Below are positions 5,377-13,600 of a stretch of DNA of 14,280 bases, piece by piece. Source of the DNA: Bacteroidota bacterium (GTDB taxonomy: Bacteria > Bacteroidota > Bacteroidia > Chitinophagales > Chitinophagaceae); the NCBI GenBank assembly GCA_023391015.1, contig JAEWBT010000152.1, positions 1 to 14,280 of the forward strand, written 5' to 3'. The stretch's first letter is position 1; the number at the start of each line of letters is the position of its first letter. The notes under the pieces are model-generated. The model searched no databases. It was given only the letters and a program-made list of their open reading frames with translations, and had not been told where the DNA came from. A program made the position numbers and the translations under genes.

Positions 5377-6828
5377 ATGACTGCTACCACCGCCACGCTG
5401 CCCAATCTGATTTCCCATTGCAAGGAATACGGCTTTATTTTTCAATCCTCTGAAGTCTATGACGGCCTTTCGGCGGTGTATGACTACGGCGAGAATGGGG
5501 TAGAGCTGAAACGTGCGCTGCGTGACTACTGGTGGAATTCCATGACGCGGATGCACGACAATATCGTGGGCATCGATGCGGCCATTTTTATGCACCCGCT
5601 CGTGTGGAAAGCGTCCGGTCACGTCGATTCGTTTTCCGATCCGATGATTGATAACAAAGACAGTCAGAAGCGCTACCGTGTGGATCACCTCATCGAGGCT
5701 TATGCCGAATCGTTGCGCGAAGACGGCGAAGCCAACCCCCGGGGCGAAGCCGTAATTGCGAAGATGGATGCCTTGCTGGCTGCCGACGACCTGGCGGGCC
5801 TGAAAGCGCTGATTGAAGAAGCAAAGATTACCTGCCAAATTTCCGGAACCTGCAACTGGACCGACGTGCGCCAGTTCAACCTGATGTTCTCCACCGAGAT
5901 GGGCGCAGTGGCCGATGGCGCCGATAAAGTGTATCTCCGTCCCGAAACGGCGCAGGGCATTTTCGTGAACTTTCTGAACGTGCAGAAAACGGGCCGGATG
6001 AAGATTCCGTTTGGCATTGCCCAAACTGGAAAAGCGTTCCGCAACGAGATTGTGGCCCGCCAATTTACCTTCCGGATGCGCGAGTTTGAGCAAATGGAAA
6101 TGCAGTTTTTCGTGCGCCCCGGCGAGCAGCAAAAATGGTATGAATACTGGAAAGAAGCCCGCCTGAAATGGCACCGCAGCCTTGGTATTCCGGAAACGGA
6201 GTATCGCTTCCACGACCACGTAAAACTGGCGCATTACGCCGACGCCGCCTGCGATATCGAGTTCAACTTTCCGTTTGGTTTTAAAGAAGTCGAAGGCATT
6301 CACTCGCGCACCGATTTCGACCTGAAGCAGCACGCCGAACTGAGCGGTAAAAAGCTGACGTATTTCGATACCGAAATCAATCAGCATTACATTCCGTATG
6401 TGATTGAAACCTCCATTGGCCTCGACCGCGCCGTGCTGATGGTGCTCAGCCATGCCTACCGCGAAGAAGATCTGAGCACCGACGAAAAGCAGGACAGCCG
6501 CGTGGTGCTCTCCCTGCCGCCGTTCCTCGCACCGACGAAGCTGGCCGTGCTGCCGCTCACCAAAAAAGATGGCCTTCCGGAAATCGCCCGCGAACTGATG
6601 GATGCCTGCCGCCGCGATTTTAAATGCTTTTATGAAGAAAAAGATTCAATTGGCAAGCGCTACCGCCGGATGGACGCGCTGGGCACGCCGTTCTGCGTAA
6701 CGATCGACCATCAAACCAAAGAAGACGGCACCGTAACCCTGCGCCACCGCGACACGATGCAGCAAGACCGCGTGAAGCTGGAAGACGTGCGCCGCATTGT
6801 GGCGGAGGCTGTGACATTTCCGTATTGA
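5377..6828 (+). CDS. glyS: Glycyl-tRNA synthetase, single-chain alpha2 type
   Basis: This 483-residue class II aminoacyl-tRNA synthetase charges tRNA-Gly with glycine. Family markers run in order: VYDYGENGVELKRALRDYWW near residues 34-53, FMHPLVWKASGHVDSFSDP (71-89), RPETAQGIFVNF (188-199), motif 2 FRNEIVARQFTFRMREFEQME (221-241), GIHSRTDFDL (307-316) and motif 3 ETSIGLDRAVL (344-354). The C-terminal anticodon-binding domain begins near PPFLAPTKLAVLPL. It is the homodimeric type shared by Bacteroidota, archaea and eukaryotes, not the split GlyQ/GlyS tetramer. The ATG at 5377 agrees with the promoter just upstream. A 397-residue open frame on the opposite strand is a shadow. Confidence 0.97.
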   Translation: MTATTATLPNLISHCKEYGFIFQSSEVYDGLSAVYDYGENGVELKRALRDYWWNSMTRMHDNIVGIDAAIFMHPLVWKASGHVDSFSDPMIDNKDSQKRYRVDHLIEAYAESLREDGEANPRGEAVIAKMDALLAADDLAGLKALIEEAKITCQISGTCNWTDVRQFNLMFSTEMGAVADGADKVYLRPETAQGIFVNFLNVQKTGRMKIPFGIAQTGKAFRNEIVARQFTFRMREFEQMEMQFFVRPGEQQKWYEYWKEARLKWHRSLGIPETEYRFHDHVKLAHYADAACDIEFNFPFGFKEVEGIHSRTDFDLKQHAELSGKKLTYFDTEINQHYIPYVIETSIGLDRAVLMVLSHAYREEDLSTDEKQDSRVVLSLPPFLAPTKLAVLPLTKKDGLPEIARELMDACRRDFKCFYEEKDSIGKRYRRMDALGTPFCVTIDHQTKEDGTVTLRHRDTMQQDRVKLEDVRRIVAEAVTFPY

Positions 6829-6882
6829 CGGGTGATTACGGTAGGGGCACCCTCTGTGGTCGCTTGGTTGCTATCCTGTTTG

Positions 6883-6910
6883 GTAGAGACAAGGCATGCC
6901 TTGTCTCTAC
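6883..6910. repeat. 28-bp perfect palindrome (REP-like)
   Basis: The arms GTAGAGACAAGGCA and TGCCTTGTCTCTAC are exact reverse complements. No T-run follows on either strand, so it is a poor terminator. The sequence type (GTAGAGAC ... GTCTCTAC) resembles dispersed palindromic repeats I recall from cyanobacteria, Chloroflexi and Bacteroidota. A similar but degenerate stretch (GTAGGGGCACC...) precedes it at 6841. Confidence 0.8.
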
Positions 6911-6954
6911 AGGTAGGGCGATAGGGTTAATCAGCATTCAATTTTTCCGGAAAA

Positions 6955-7245
6955 ATGGCTTTTGGAAACGACATTTTACCCGCCTACGAAGGCCAGCCGG
7001 AGGCCGCATTTTTGCAGGTGCTGGAAGCGTGGGTTGACGTTTTAATCGCCCAGGATCCGGAGCGTTTACGGCAGGTTTTGTATCGTGTGGATGTTTCGGA
7101 GTCTGATGCCGGAAAAGCCGCTCTGAGCGAAGCGCCCGCCCGCGAACTGGCCCGGCTGATTGCCGCGCGGCAAATCGCGAAATGGCGCTACCGGCAGCAA
7201 AATCCGCTTCCGCCGGCAGACGAAAAGGGCGAACTTTCTTGGTAA
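6955..7245 (+). CDS. Small hypothetical protein upstream of the MbnP-like gene
   Basis: This is a 96-residue soluble protein with no signal peptide. It begins MAFGNDILPAYEGQPEAAFLQVLEAWVDVLIAQDPERLRQVLYRVDV, and two or three amphipathic helices are likely. The sequence is codon-plausible, rich in Ala, Leu, Glu and Arg, and ends in a Pro-rich tail (NPLPPADEKGELSW). I do not recognise the family. Its stop lies only 18 bases before the next ATG, so it is probably cotranscribed with the MbnP-like and di-heme genes, although a TAtaTTTA box just before the next gene could give that one its own start. No Shine-Dalgarno sequence is seen. Confidence 0.65.
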   Translation: MAFGNDILPAYEGQPEAAFLQVLEAWVDVLIAQDPERLRQVLYRVDVSESDAGKAALSEAPARELARLIAARQIAKWRYRQQNPLPPADEKGELSW

Positions 7246-7263
7246 GAGTCGTATATTTACCAG

Positions 7264-8034
7264 ATGAATAAGGTGTGTCTTGCCAGTCTGGCACTCGCCG
7301 GTTTGGCGTTTTTTTCGGCCTGCCGGAAACAGGCAGATATTGTGGACGACAGCTGCATGTTTCCGGCATCCTTACAGGTTCGGTTTTCGCCCGTTGTGAA
7401 CGGTGCGCCGCTGGTCATGGATTCGGTTTGGTATCGCAATGCTGCCGGAGATAGTTTCCGGGTTACGGAACATAAATACTACGTCAGCAATTTTAGCTTG
7501 GAAACCGATTCCGGTGAAAAAATAGACTTCCCCGAATCCTATATTCTGGTGGATGGCCGAAATGTGCAAACCCGTTTCGTAAGCGATCGGCTTCCAAAGC
7601 GTACTTACACCAAAGTGTCATTCTTGCTCGGGGTGGATTCGGCGCGCAACGTCAGTGGCGCTCAAACGGGCGACTTAGAGCAATCCAAAGGCATGTTCTG
7701 GGACTGGAATACAGGTTATATCATGGCTAAAACAGAGGGCAAATCGCCGCAAAGTACCCTTGTCGATAGTAGCTTTTTCTATCACATCGCTGGTTTTTCC
7801 GGAAAGACCAGCGTGTTGCGTACCGTTACGCTGGAGCTGCCGACCCCACTGGTGGTAAAACCTTGCAGCAAAGTCCACACCCTGTATCTACAATCCGAGC
7901 TGAACAGTTGGTTTACCGGCGCTGCACCTTTTAGCATTGCGGAACAATCCAGTGTGACAAGCGTTGGGGGCCAGGCCGCCGGCATCGCTAATAACTATTC
8001 AAAAGGATTTTCCGTTGTCCGGGTGGAGCAATAG
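7264..8034 (+). CDS. MbnP-like lipoprotein (putative copper-binding partner of the di-heme enzyme)
   Basis: This 256-residue protein starts MNKVCLASLALAGLAFFSAC, a lipoprotein signal with Cys20. The mature part is mostly beta strands and fits the MbnP-like family: a start 'LQVRFSPVVNGAPLVMDSVWYRN', then 'VTEHKYYVSNFSL', a central GMFWDWNTGYIMAKTEG (residues 143-159) and FFYHIAGF (171-178). In Methylosinus MbnP a conserved Trp is oxidised to kynurenine by its di-heme partner MbnH, and the product binds copper. Trp146 and Trp148 here are the obvious candidates for the modified residue, and His70 and His174 for metal ligands; these assignments are mine. C31 and C201 could form a disulfide. The next gene overlaps by 20 bases and encodes the expected di-heme partner. 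Confidence 0.85.
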   Translation: MNKVCLASLALAGLAFFSACRKQADIVDDSCMFPASLQVRFSPVVNGAPLVMDSVWYRNAAGDSFRVTEHKYYVSNFSLETDSGEKIDFPESYILVDGRNVQTRFVSDRLPKRTYTKVSFLLGVDSARNVSGAQTGDLEQSKGMFWDWNTGYIMAKTEGKSPQSTLVDSSFFYHIAGFSGKTSVLRTVTLELPTPLVVKPCSKVHTLYLQSELNSWFTGAAPFSIAEQSSVTSVGGQAAGIANNYSKGFSVVRVEQ

Positions 8035-9076
8035 TCTAAAAGCGAAGAGCAGTCTGCTGCTTGCCGGCCTGTTGCTGGCTTTCTCCGCATGCCGGAAAGA
8101 CCCGCAAATTCCGGAAAATGGCGTTGTCGGAACGAGTCCGGAGACGGGTTTCCGGGTTCCGGCAGGCTGGCCTGCGCCGCACTATTCTTTTGCCAACAAC
8201 CCCCTTCAACCCAAAGTCATCCAGCTGGGCAAAAAGCTGTTTAATGACCCTTCTTTTTCCAGCGATGGAACGGTTTCCTGCGGCAGTTGCCACCAACCGG
8301 CAGGCGCTTTTTCGCAAACGGGCCACACGGTGAGCCACGGCGTGGCCGGACGATTGGGGACGCGCAACTCGCCGGGGCTTTACAACCTGGCCTGGCACAC
8401 CAGCCTGATGTGGGACGGTGGTGCCAACAACCTGGAAACGCAGATTCTGATACCGCTTCAAAGCCATGAGGAAATGGATTTGACACCGCAGGAGTTGGTA
8501 GCGCGCGTAGCGGCTTCGGCGGAATACCGGCAGGCTTTCCGGGACGCTTATGGCGACAGCGAAATCAATCTGGCACGCATTCTCAAAACCATTACGCAGT
8601 TTATGGCCGTTCTGGTGAGCGACAACGCCAAATGGGATTGCGTGCAGCGCGGCGAGGCGAGCTTTACGGCGGAAGAAAAGGCGGGTGAAAAAGTATTTGC
8701 TGCGGCCTGCGCCGCCTGCCACAAGCCGCCGCTCTTCAGTGATTTTGCCTTCCGGAGTAATGGCTTGTCCGTTGGGGCAGTAAATGATTCCGGTCGGATG
8801 CGAATTACCGGCGTGCCGGCAGATCGCTATCGATTTAAAACGCCGTCGCTGCGCAACTGGGCGTTTTCAGCGCCCTATTTCCACGACGGGCGGGCCGCCT
8901 CGCTGGACGCGGTTTTGGCTCATTATACAGTGGAAATTGCTGCCCAGGCGCTTCCGCACACCGACCCGCAATTGCAGGGCGGCATCTCCCTGAAAGCAGG
9001 CGAAAAAGAAAGCTTAAAAGCCTTTTTGCAAACGCTCAACGATACGGCTTTTACGCAGAATCCGGCGTTCCGGTAG
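8015..9076 (+). CDS. Di-heme cytochrome c peroxidase-family lipoprotein, MauG/MbnH-like
   Basis: This is a 353-residue lipoprotein with signal SLLLAGLLLAFSAC (Cys26). Two c-type heme sites are plain: CGSCH (89-93) and CAACH (232-236). Family landmarks are NSPGLYNLAWHTSLMWDGG (118-136), TPSLRNWAFSAPYFHDGRAASLDAVLAHY (276-304) and a closing L-K-A-F-L-x-T-L helix. Classical peroxidases have a Met after the HDG block as the second-heme ligand; MauG has a Tyr there, and here 'VLAHYT' puts Tyr304 at that position, favouring a MauG/MbnH-type oxidase that can reach a bis-Fe(IV) state. No ATG fits; I chose the TTG at 8015 because AAAAGGA lies seven bases upstream and the signal peptide follows, giving a 20-base overlap with the MbnP-like gene. 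A TTG at 7964 is possible but adds an implausible tail. Confidence 0.87.
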   Translation: MSGWSNSLKAKSSLLLAGLLLAFSACRKDPQIPENGVVGTSPETGFRVPAGWPAPHYSFANNPLQPKVIQLGKKLFNDPSFSSDGTVSCGSCHQPAGAFSQTGHTVSHGVAGRLGTRNSPGLYNLAWHTSLMWDGGANNLETQILIPLQSHEEMDLTPQELVARVAASAEYRQAFRDAYGDSEINLARILKTITQFMAVLVSDNAKWDCVQRGEASFTAEEKAGEKVFAAACAACHKPPLFSDFAFRSNGLSVGAVNDSGRMRITGVPADRYRFKTPSLRNWAFSAPYFHDGRAASLDAVLAHYTVEIAAQALPHTDPQLQGGISLKAGEKESLKAFLQTLNDTAFTQNPAFR

Positions 9077-9154
9077 AGGCATTTGGATGCGGATTTATTT
9101 CTGTATTTCAGAAGAGGATTGCTTGAAAATATTTTGCTGTAAGTGCAAAAAAAG

Positions 9155-9196
9155 AATCCCGCAGCGTCTTCCGGATTTCCGGAAATCTGCGGGATT
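9155..9196 (-). terminator. Terminator of tRNA-Leu, possibly bidirectional
   Basis: AATCCCGCAG (9155-9164) pairs with CTGCGGGATT (9187-9196). On the minus strand the stem is followed by CTTTTTTT (9154 downward), fitting the end of the tRNA transcript; on the plus strand TTTTC follows less strongly and may end the di-heme gene. The loop itself contains the GATTTCCGGAAATC palindrome (9174-9187), so two alternative hairpins compete. Confidence 0.85.
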
Positions 9197-9203
9197 TTCT
9201 GGG

Positions 9204-9285
9204 TGCGCGTGGAGGGACTCGAACCCCCAAGCCTCGCGGCACTAGATCCTAAGTCTAGCGTGTCTACCAATTTCACCACACGCGC
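9204..9285 (-). tRNA. tRNA-Leu, anticodon UAG
   Basis: Read on the minus strand from 9285, GCGCGTG pairs with CACGCGC to form the acceptor stem, with discriminator A at 9204. The anticodon arm is CTAGA-CTTAGGA-TCTAG with anticodon TAG (plus-strand CTA at 9249-9251), decoding CUN leucine codons. The long variable arm (GCCGCGAGGC) marks a class II tRNA, and the T arm is GGGGG-TTCGAGT-CCCTC. CCA is not encoded. Confidence 0.97.
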
Positions 9286-9311
9286 GTGGTTTTTTTTAGG
9301 CTAACGGGCGG

Positions 9312-9319
9312 CAAAGATA
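9312..9319 (-). promoter_or_regulatory. -7 box of the tRNA-Leu promoter
   Basis: On the minus strand TATCTTTG is an exact TAnnTTTG match, about 27 bases before the tRNA 5' end. A TTG at 9337-9335 is only 15 bases upstream of it, shorter than usual, so the upstream element is uncertain. Confidence 0.5.
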
Positions 9320-9424
9320 CAGGGATTGGAGGAACAATACCGGGGAATTTTGACGATCCAAACGGCACCAAAGACGGTTGGGGGGCTTGCCGTAAATTGC
9401 CCTTTCAACTTTGTTGTTTCCGGT

Positions 9425-9910
9425 ATGAAAAGACTTTTTCCCTGTGTTGTGGCGGCTTTGATGCTAACCTCTTGCCACGGCAGCCGAAAGGTGGCCGGTA
9501 ACAACGCTTCGACCAGCCGGAAAAAGATTGTTCAAACCGCCCGGAAATATATGGGGACCCCGTACCGATATGGCGGCAATACACCGGAAAAGGGCTTTGA
9601 CTGCTCCGGGTTTGTACAATACATTTATAATCTGCACGGTGTGAAGCTGCCCCGGACCACGCGGGATTTGATGAATGCGGGAAAAACGGTTTCGCTTCGT
9701 CGGGCACAGGTGGCCGATCTGATTCTTTTTACCGGCAGCAATCCGAATGGGCCAGTGGGGCATGTGGGCATTATCACACGTCCTGATGGTGAAAATACCG
9801 AGTTTATTCATGCGGGCAGCAGCGGGAAAAATGGTGGGGTGGTGATGAGCTCGATGGCAAACGGCTATTTTGAAAAACGGTTTTTAAAGGTGGTGGATGT
9901 GCTGAATTAA
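9425..9910 (+). CDS. NlpC/P60 family cell-wall hydrolase, lipoprotein
   Basis: This 161-residue predicted lipoprotein has the signal MKRLFPCVVAALMLTSC (Cys17), a short linker, then one NlpC/P60 domain from about residue 32. The catalytic triad is visible: Cys60 in GFDCSGFVQYIY, His113 in VGHVGII and a polar third residue at His129 in FIHAGSS. The motif GTPYRYGGNTPEKGFDCSG is diagnostic. Such enzymes cut peptide bonds in peptidoglycan stems, usually between gamma-D-Glu and the diamino acid. It is a minimal stand-alone enzyme like E. coli Spr/MepS. The ATG at 9425 was chosen for the signal peptide. A possible -7 box CAacTTTG lies at 9406-9413, giving a very short leader. It is divergent from the tRNA gene. 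Confidence 0.93.
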   Translation: MKRLFPCVVAALMLTSCHGSRKVAGNNASTSRKKIVQTARKYMGTPYRYGGNTPEKGFDCSGFVQYIYNLHGVKLPRTTRDLMNAGKTVSLRRAQVADLILFTGSNPNGPVGHVGIITRPDGENTEFIHAGSSGKNGGVVMSSMANGYFEKRFLKVVDVLN

Positions 9911-10685
9911 AGGTGGCAGATTTGGGGAAAATCAATGCTAAAAGGTATATGGTAAGCTGCCCAATCGGGTTAGTATAGCTCCTGTTTTATCCTTCTAGAA
10001 TGAAAACGCTGAAATTTTGAAACCTTCCTGATTTGCATCGGGTAGGAGGCTGTGGGCAACAAAAAGAACCCTGAAACATGCCCTTTATTTTGCTAGTGGG
10101 GCTTTGTGTCGTTTATGAATGGTAGTTCAAAAGACAATCGGTGGGTAGGCTTTCAACAAGCTTATGCTCATAACCCGGAGCCCACAGGTAATCTCAATAT
10201 TTCCCAACAAACAGCCGTTATCTTATTGAACTGACTGCTCTGTTTTCCAGAAAACAGAACCGTGTTTCTGGAATTTTTTAGAACGTAGCAGCTGGTGGAG
10301 GTATGTCTTAAAATGTATAGTGGTAGAAAACTTTTTTCTGCCCATTCTATCGGTGGAAAAGGCCTTTCAAAATGTGTATTATGATTGCCTTTGTTTGCTC
10401 TAAAAAGCCGGTACTTAACCAATAATTAAGCCAGTAATAAAAAATCCTTAAAAAAATCCTATTATTAACACATTGATAACAGTGCCATAATTAGAAAATT
10501 GGCAATTTCGATGCCCCTATCAATTTGTAGTGTAGTTGAATCTGAACGTGCGTAAATTGGGATGGGAGATAGGATTGGTTCTTGATGTGTCTTGTTGTAG
10601 TAGCAGTTTTGAGGTCTGGTCTGGCTAAATTCCCCTTTTTTAAAATTCTACAATTTTTCCCGCACCCTTTTTCCCCGCAAGGCTT
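9911..10685. other. Gene-free region of about 775 bases
   Basis: No frame in either direction looks like a protein. The right part (about 10400-10500) is AT-rich. I see a hairpin with T-run at 10247-10279 and little else; no clear TTTG / TAnnTTTG pair was found in front of the large gene at 10686. A non-coding RNA ending at the hairpin is possible but not shown. Confidence 0.6.
10247..10279 (+). terminator. Terminator-like hairpin in the gene-free region
   Basis: CCAGAAAACA (10247-10256) pairs with TGTTTCTGG (10263-10271) with one bulged A and a six-base loop, followed by AATTTTTT. The left arm is also part of a second inverted repeat (TCTGTTTTC 10239-10247 with GAAAACAGA 10250-10258), so two pairings exclude each other. 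It lies about 340 bases after the NlpC/P60 stop, far for a simple terminator of that gene. Confidence 0.5.
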
Positions 10686-13600
10686 ATGAGAAAAGCTTTC
10701 CTCCAAACGCGCGCCTGCGCCTTTTTACTGATTCTTTTACTGTTTGGCGGCTGGCAGCAGGCCGGTGCACAAACGGTTACAATTGGCGCTACAACTGGTA
10801 CGACTAACAGCTATCTCTATGGACCGATTTACCGGAGCTCGGCTTCTTCTACTTTCGACTACTCGCGGTATGCACATCTGTACACGGCAGCGGAGCTTGG
10901 GATTCCGACGGGTGCAACGATTACCAAGATTGAATGGTTGAAGTACAACGGCAATACCCTAACTGGCAACAATACATTTAACATCCTGCTGGATAACTCC
11001 ACGGCAACTACACTGACAACCGGTACTGCCTGGAATACACTTACGGCGACTGCTACAACGGTTTATGCCAGTACGACGCAGTCTTTTACGGGTGCAGCAG
11101 GGACTTGGGAAAGCTATACGCTGCCAACGCCCTACACTTATACAGGTAACTCACTGGTGGTACTTGCAGACCACGTGAAGGCCGGAACTGCTAACGGTGC
11201 GTTGAATTATTACACGAACGCAGCCACCGGTAAAGCGATTGGAACTGCAAATAGTAGTGTGCTTACTGGCACTACTACATTAACTACGACTTCCTATGGC
11301 AACACCCGCCCCACCATCCGTATTACCTATACGCCGGGTACGGCCTGCTCCGGCACCCCCAACGCCGGTACGGCGCAAGCTAACGGTTCTTCCGGAACAG
11401 TGAACGTCTGCCAATCAATAGCGGTTAATTTATCAAACAGCGGCGGTACGAGTGCTTCTGGGCTGACGTATCAGTGGGAGTATTCGGTTTCCGGAAACGC
11501 GGGCACCTACAACCCGATTTCCGGTGCAACGAGCAACACCTATTCCATCGCCAGCTATGCCACGTCCAATGCTGGTTATTATCAGCTGGTAACCACTTGT
11601 AGCGGACAATCGGCAACTTCTGCGCCGGTGCAACTGGTAACGAATGCCGTTGCGAACTGTTATTGCACACCTTCGACGACCGGTGCTACTTCGAAATATA
11701 TCAGCAATTTTACAACAAGCGGTAGTGTGAGCAATATTAATAACAGCTCTACTGCCGGATCTGCTTCGGGATACGAGGATTATCATACTACAATAACCGG
11801 AGCTGCTTATGCGGGCGCAGTAGTAAACTACATTATCAGTGTCTCTACCGGTACTTCTGGTCGGGCAATCTGGATTGACTTTAACGAAAACGGCAGCTTT
11901 ACCGATGCCGGTGAGCAGGTAGTTACCGGAACCAGCAGCTACTCGTCCTCACCGATGACAGGCGATTTTTCCATTCCGGCAGGTACGCTGCCTGGCATAA
12001 AGCGAATGCGCATTCTTGCCAGCAATGTGCCTGCTGCTCCTACAGATCCTTGTGCTATCACCAGTACCGGCGAGTATGAAGATTACAGCTTTGAGGTGCT
12101 GGCCGCAACGGCGTGTTCCGGAAGTCCGGCAGCAGCTACCGCCACGGCATCTACGGCTTCGGCTTGTTCCGGCGAAGCCATTACCCTGAGTGCCAGTGGC
12201 GTGCCCATCGGGCGGCCCGGCAACACTTACCAATGGGAAAGCCGGACGGGTGCCAACCCATTTGCGCCTATCAGCGGTGCCACGACAGTTCCGTACGTAC
12301 TGACGACCGGGCAGACGGCTGCAACGGACTACCGCCTGGTAGTAACGTGCAGCAACAGCGGCCTTTCTACGCCCTCCAACACGGTAAGCGTGGGTATCAA
12401 TCCTTTCAACGTTTGCTATTGTCATACCGGGTTGGGCGGCAGCACTTCGGCGGCCATTACCGGAGCCACGATTTCCGGAACGACGTTTGACCACACCGGT
12501 GGACCTTCCGCCTCGCCTTTCTACACCCAGTTTCCGGCCACCGGCACCAACACCGGTACCCTGACGCAGGGGATGACTTATACCATCAGCACCACGCACA
12601 GCAGCACAGGTTATGTTTCGCTTTGGATTGATTATGACCACAGTGGAACCTTTGACGCAAGCGAATGGACGCAGATCAACACCGCCACTGCCACAAGCGG
12701 CAGTAAATCGTTCACCATTCCGGCCGGTGCACTGACCGGACCAACCGGCATGCGGATTCGCACACGGACTTCTACTTATACCGGAACGGACGCCTGTACC
12801 AACTTTACGACCGGCGAGACCAAAGATTTTATCATCACCATTGCCGCACCGGTGGCCTGCTCAGGTGCGCCAACGACAGTGGTTTCGGCTTCGGTCGCAA
12901 ACGCTTGTTACAACGCACCTTTTGAATTGACCGTGAGCAGCGGCATTCCGGGGGGCACGACGGGCCTTTCTTATCAATGGCAAAGCCGGCCTGCGGGCAG
13001 CACGGGTGTCTTTACTGACATTTCCGGGGCCACTTCATACCCGTATATCGTAGCAGGCCAAACAGCGGCTACCGAGTATCAATTAGTGGTTACGTGCGCG
13101 AATGGTGGCGCAACGGCGGCATCTAACACGCTGAGCATTGGCCAGAATCCAGCTAATACTTGTTATTGTGTACCAACTGTAACGGGTACAGGAGGGGGTT
13201 CTACCAAATTTATCAACAACTTTACGACTAGCGGGGGTGTTACTGATATCAACAACACGTCTACCGGTAATGCTGCTGGCTATACAGATTTCCATTCAAC
13301 GGTTTCCGGCTCGGCTTATGCAGGTACTACAATTAATTATAGCATCGGGGTTTCTACCGGTACTTCTGGTTATGCAGTCTGGGTAGATGTAAATGAAGAC
13401 GGAACTTTCCAGGCGAGTGAACAGATTGTAAGCAGTAGCGCCTATGCAAGCTCTCCCATTACCGGAAGCTTTACGATTCCCATTCTGACGGCACCCGGTA
13501 CGAAGCGCCTGCGTATTCTGATTAGTAATACACCGAATAATCCGAGCGATCCATGTACCCTCGCCAGCACGGGTGAATATGAGGATTATACTTTTACGAT

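Noticed and set aside
5260..6453. Open frame of 397 codons on the minus strand
   Set aside because: It lies opposite glyS, whose motifs are unmistakable, and its own sequence shows only codon-mirror composition.
10168..10422. Minus-strand ORF of 84 codons in the gene-free region
   Set aside because: The composition is unlike the neighbouring genes, there is no signal peptide or domain, and it crosses a likely terminator hairpin.
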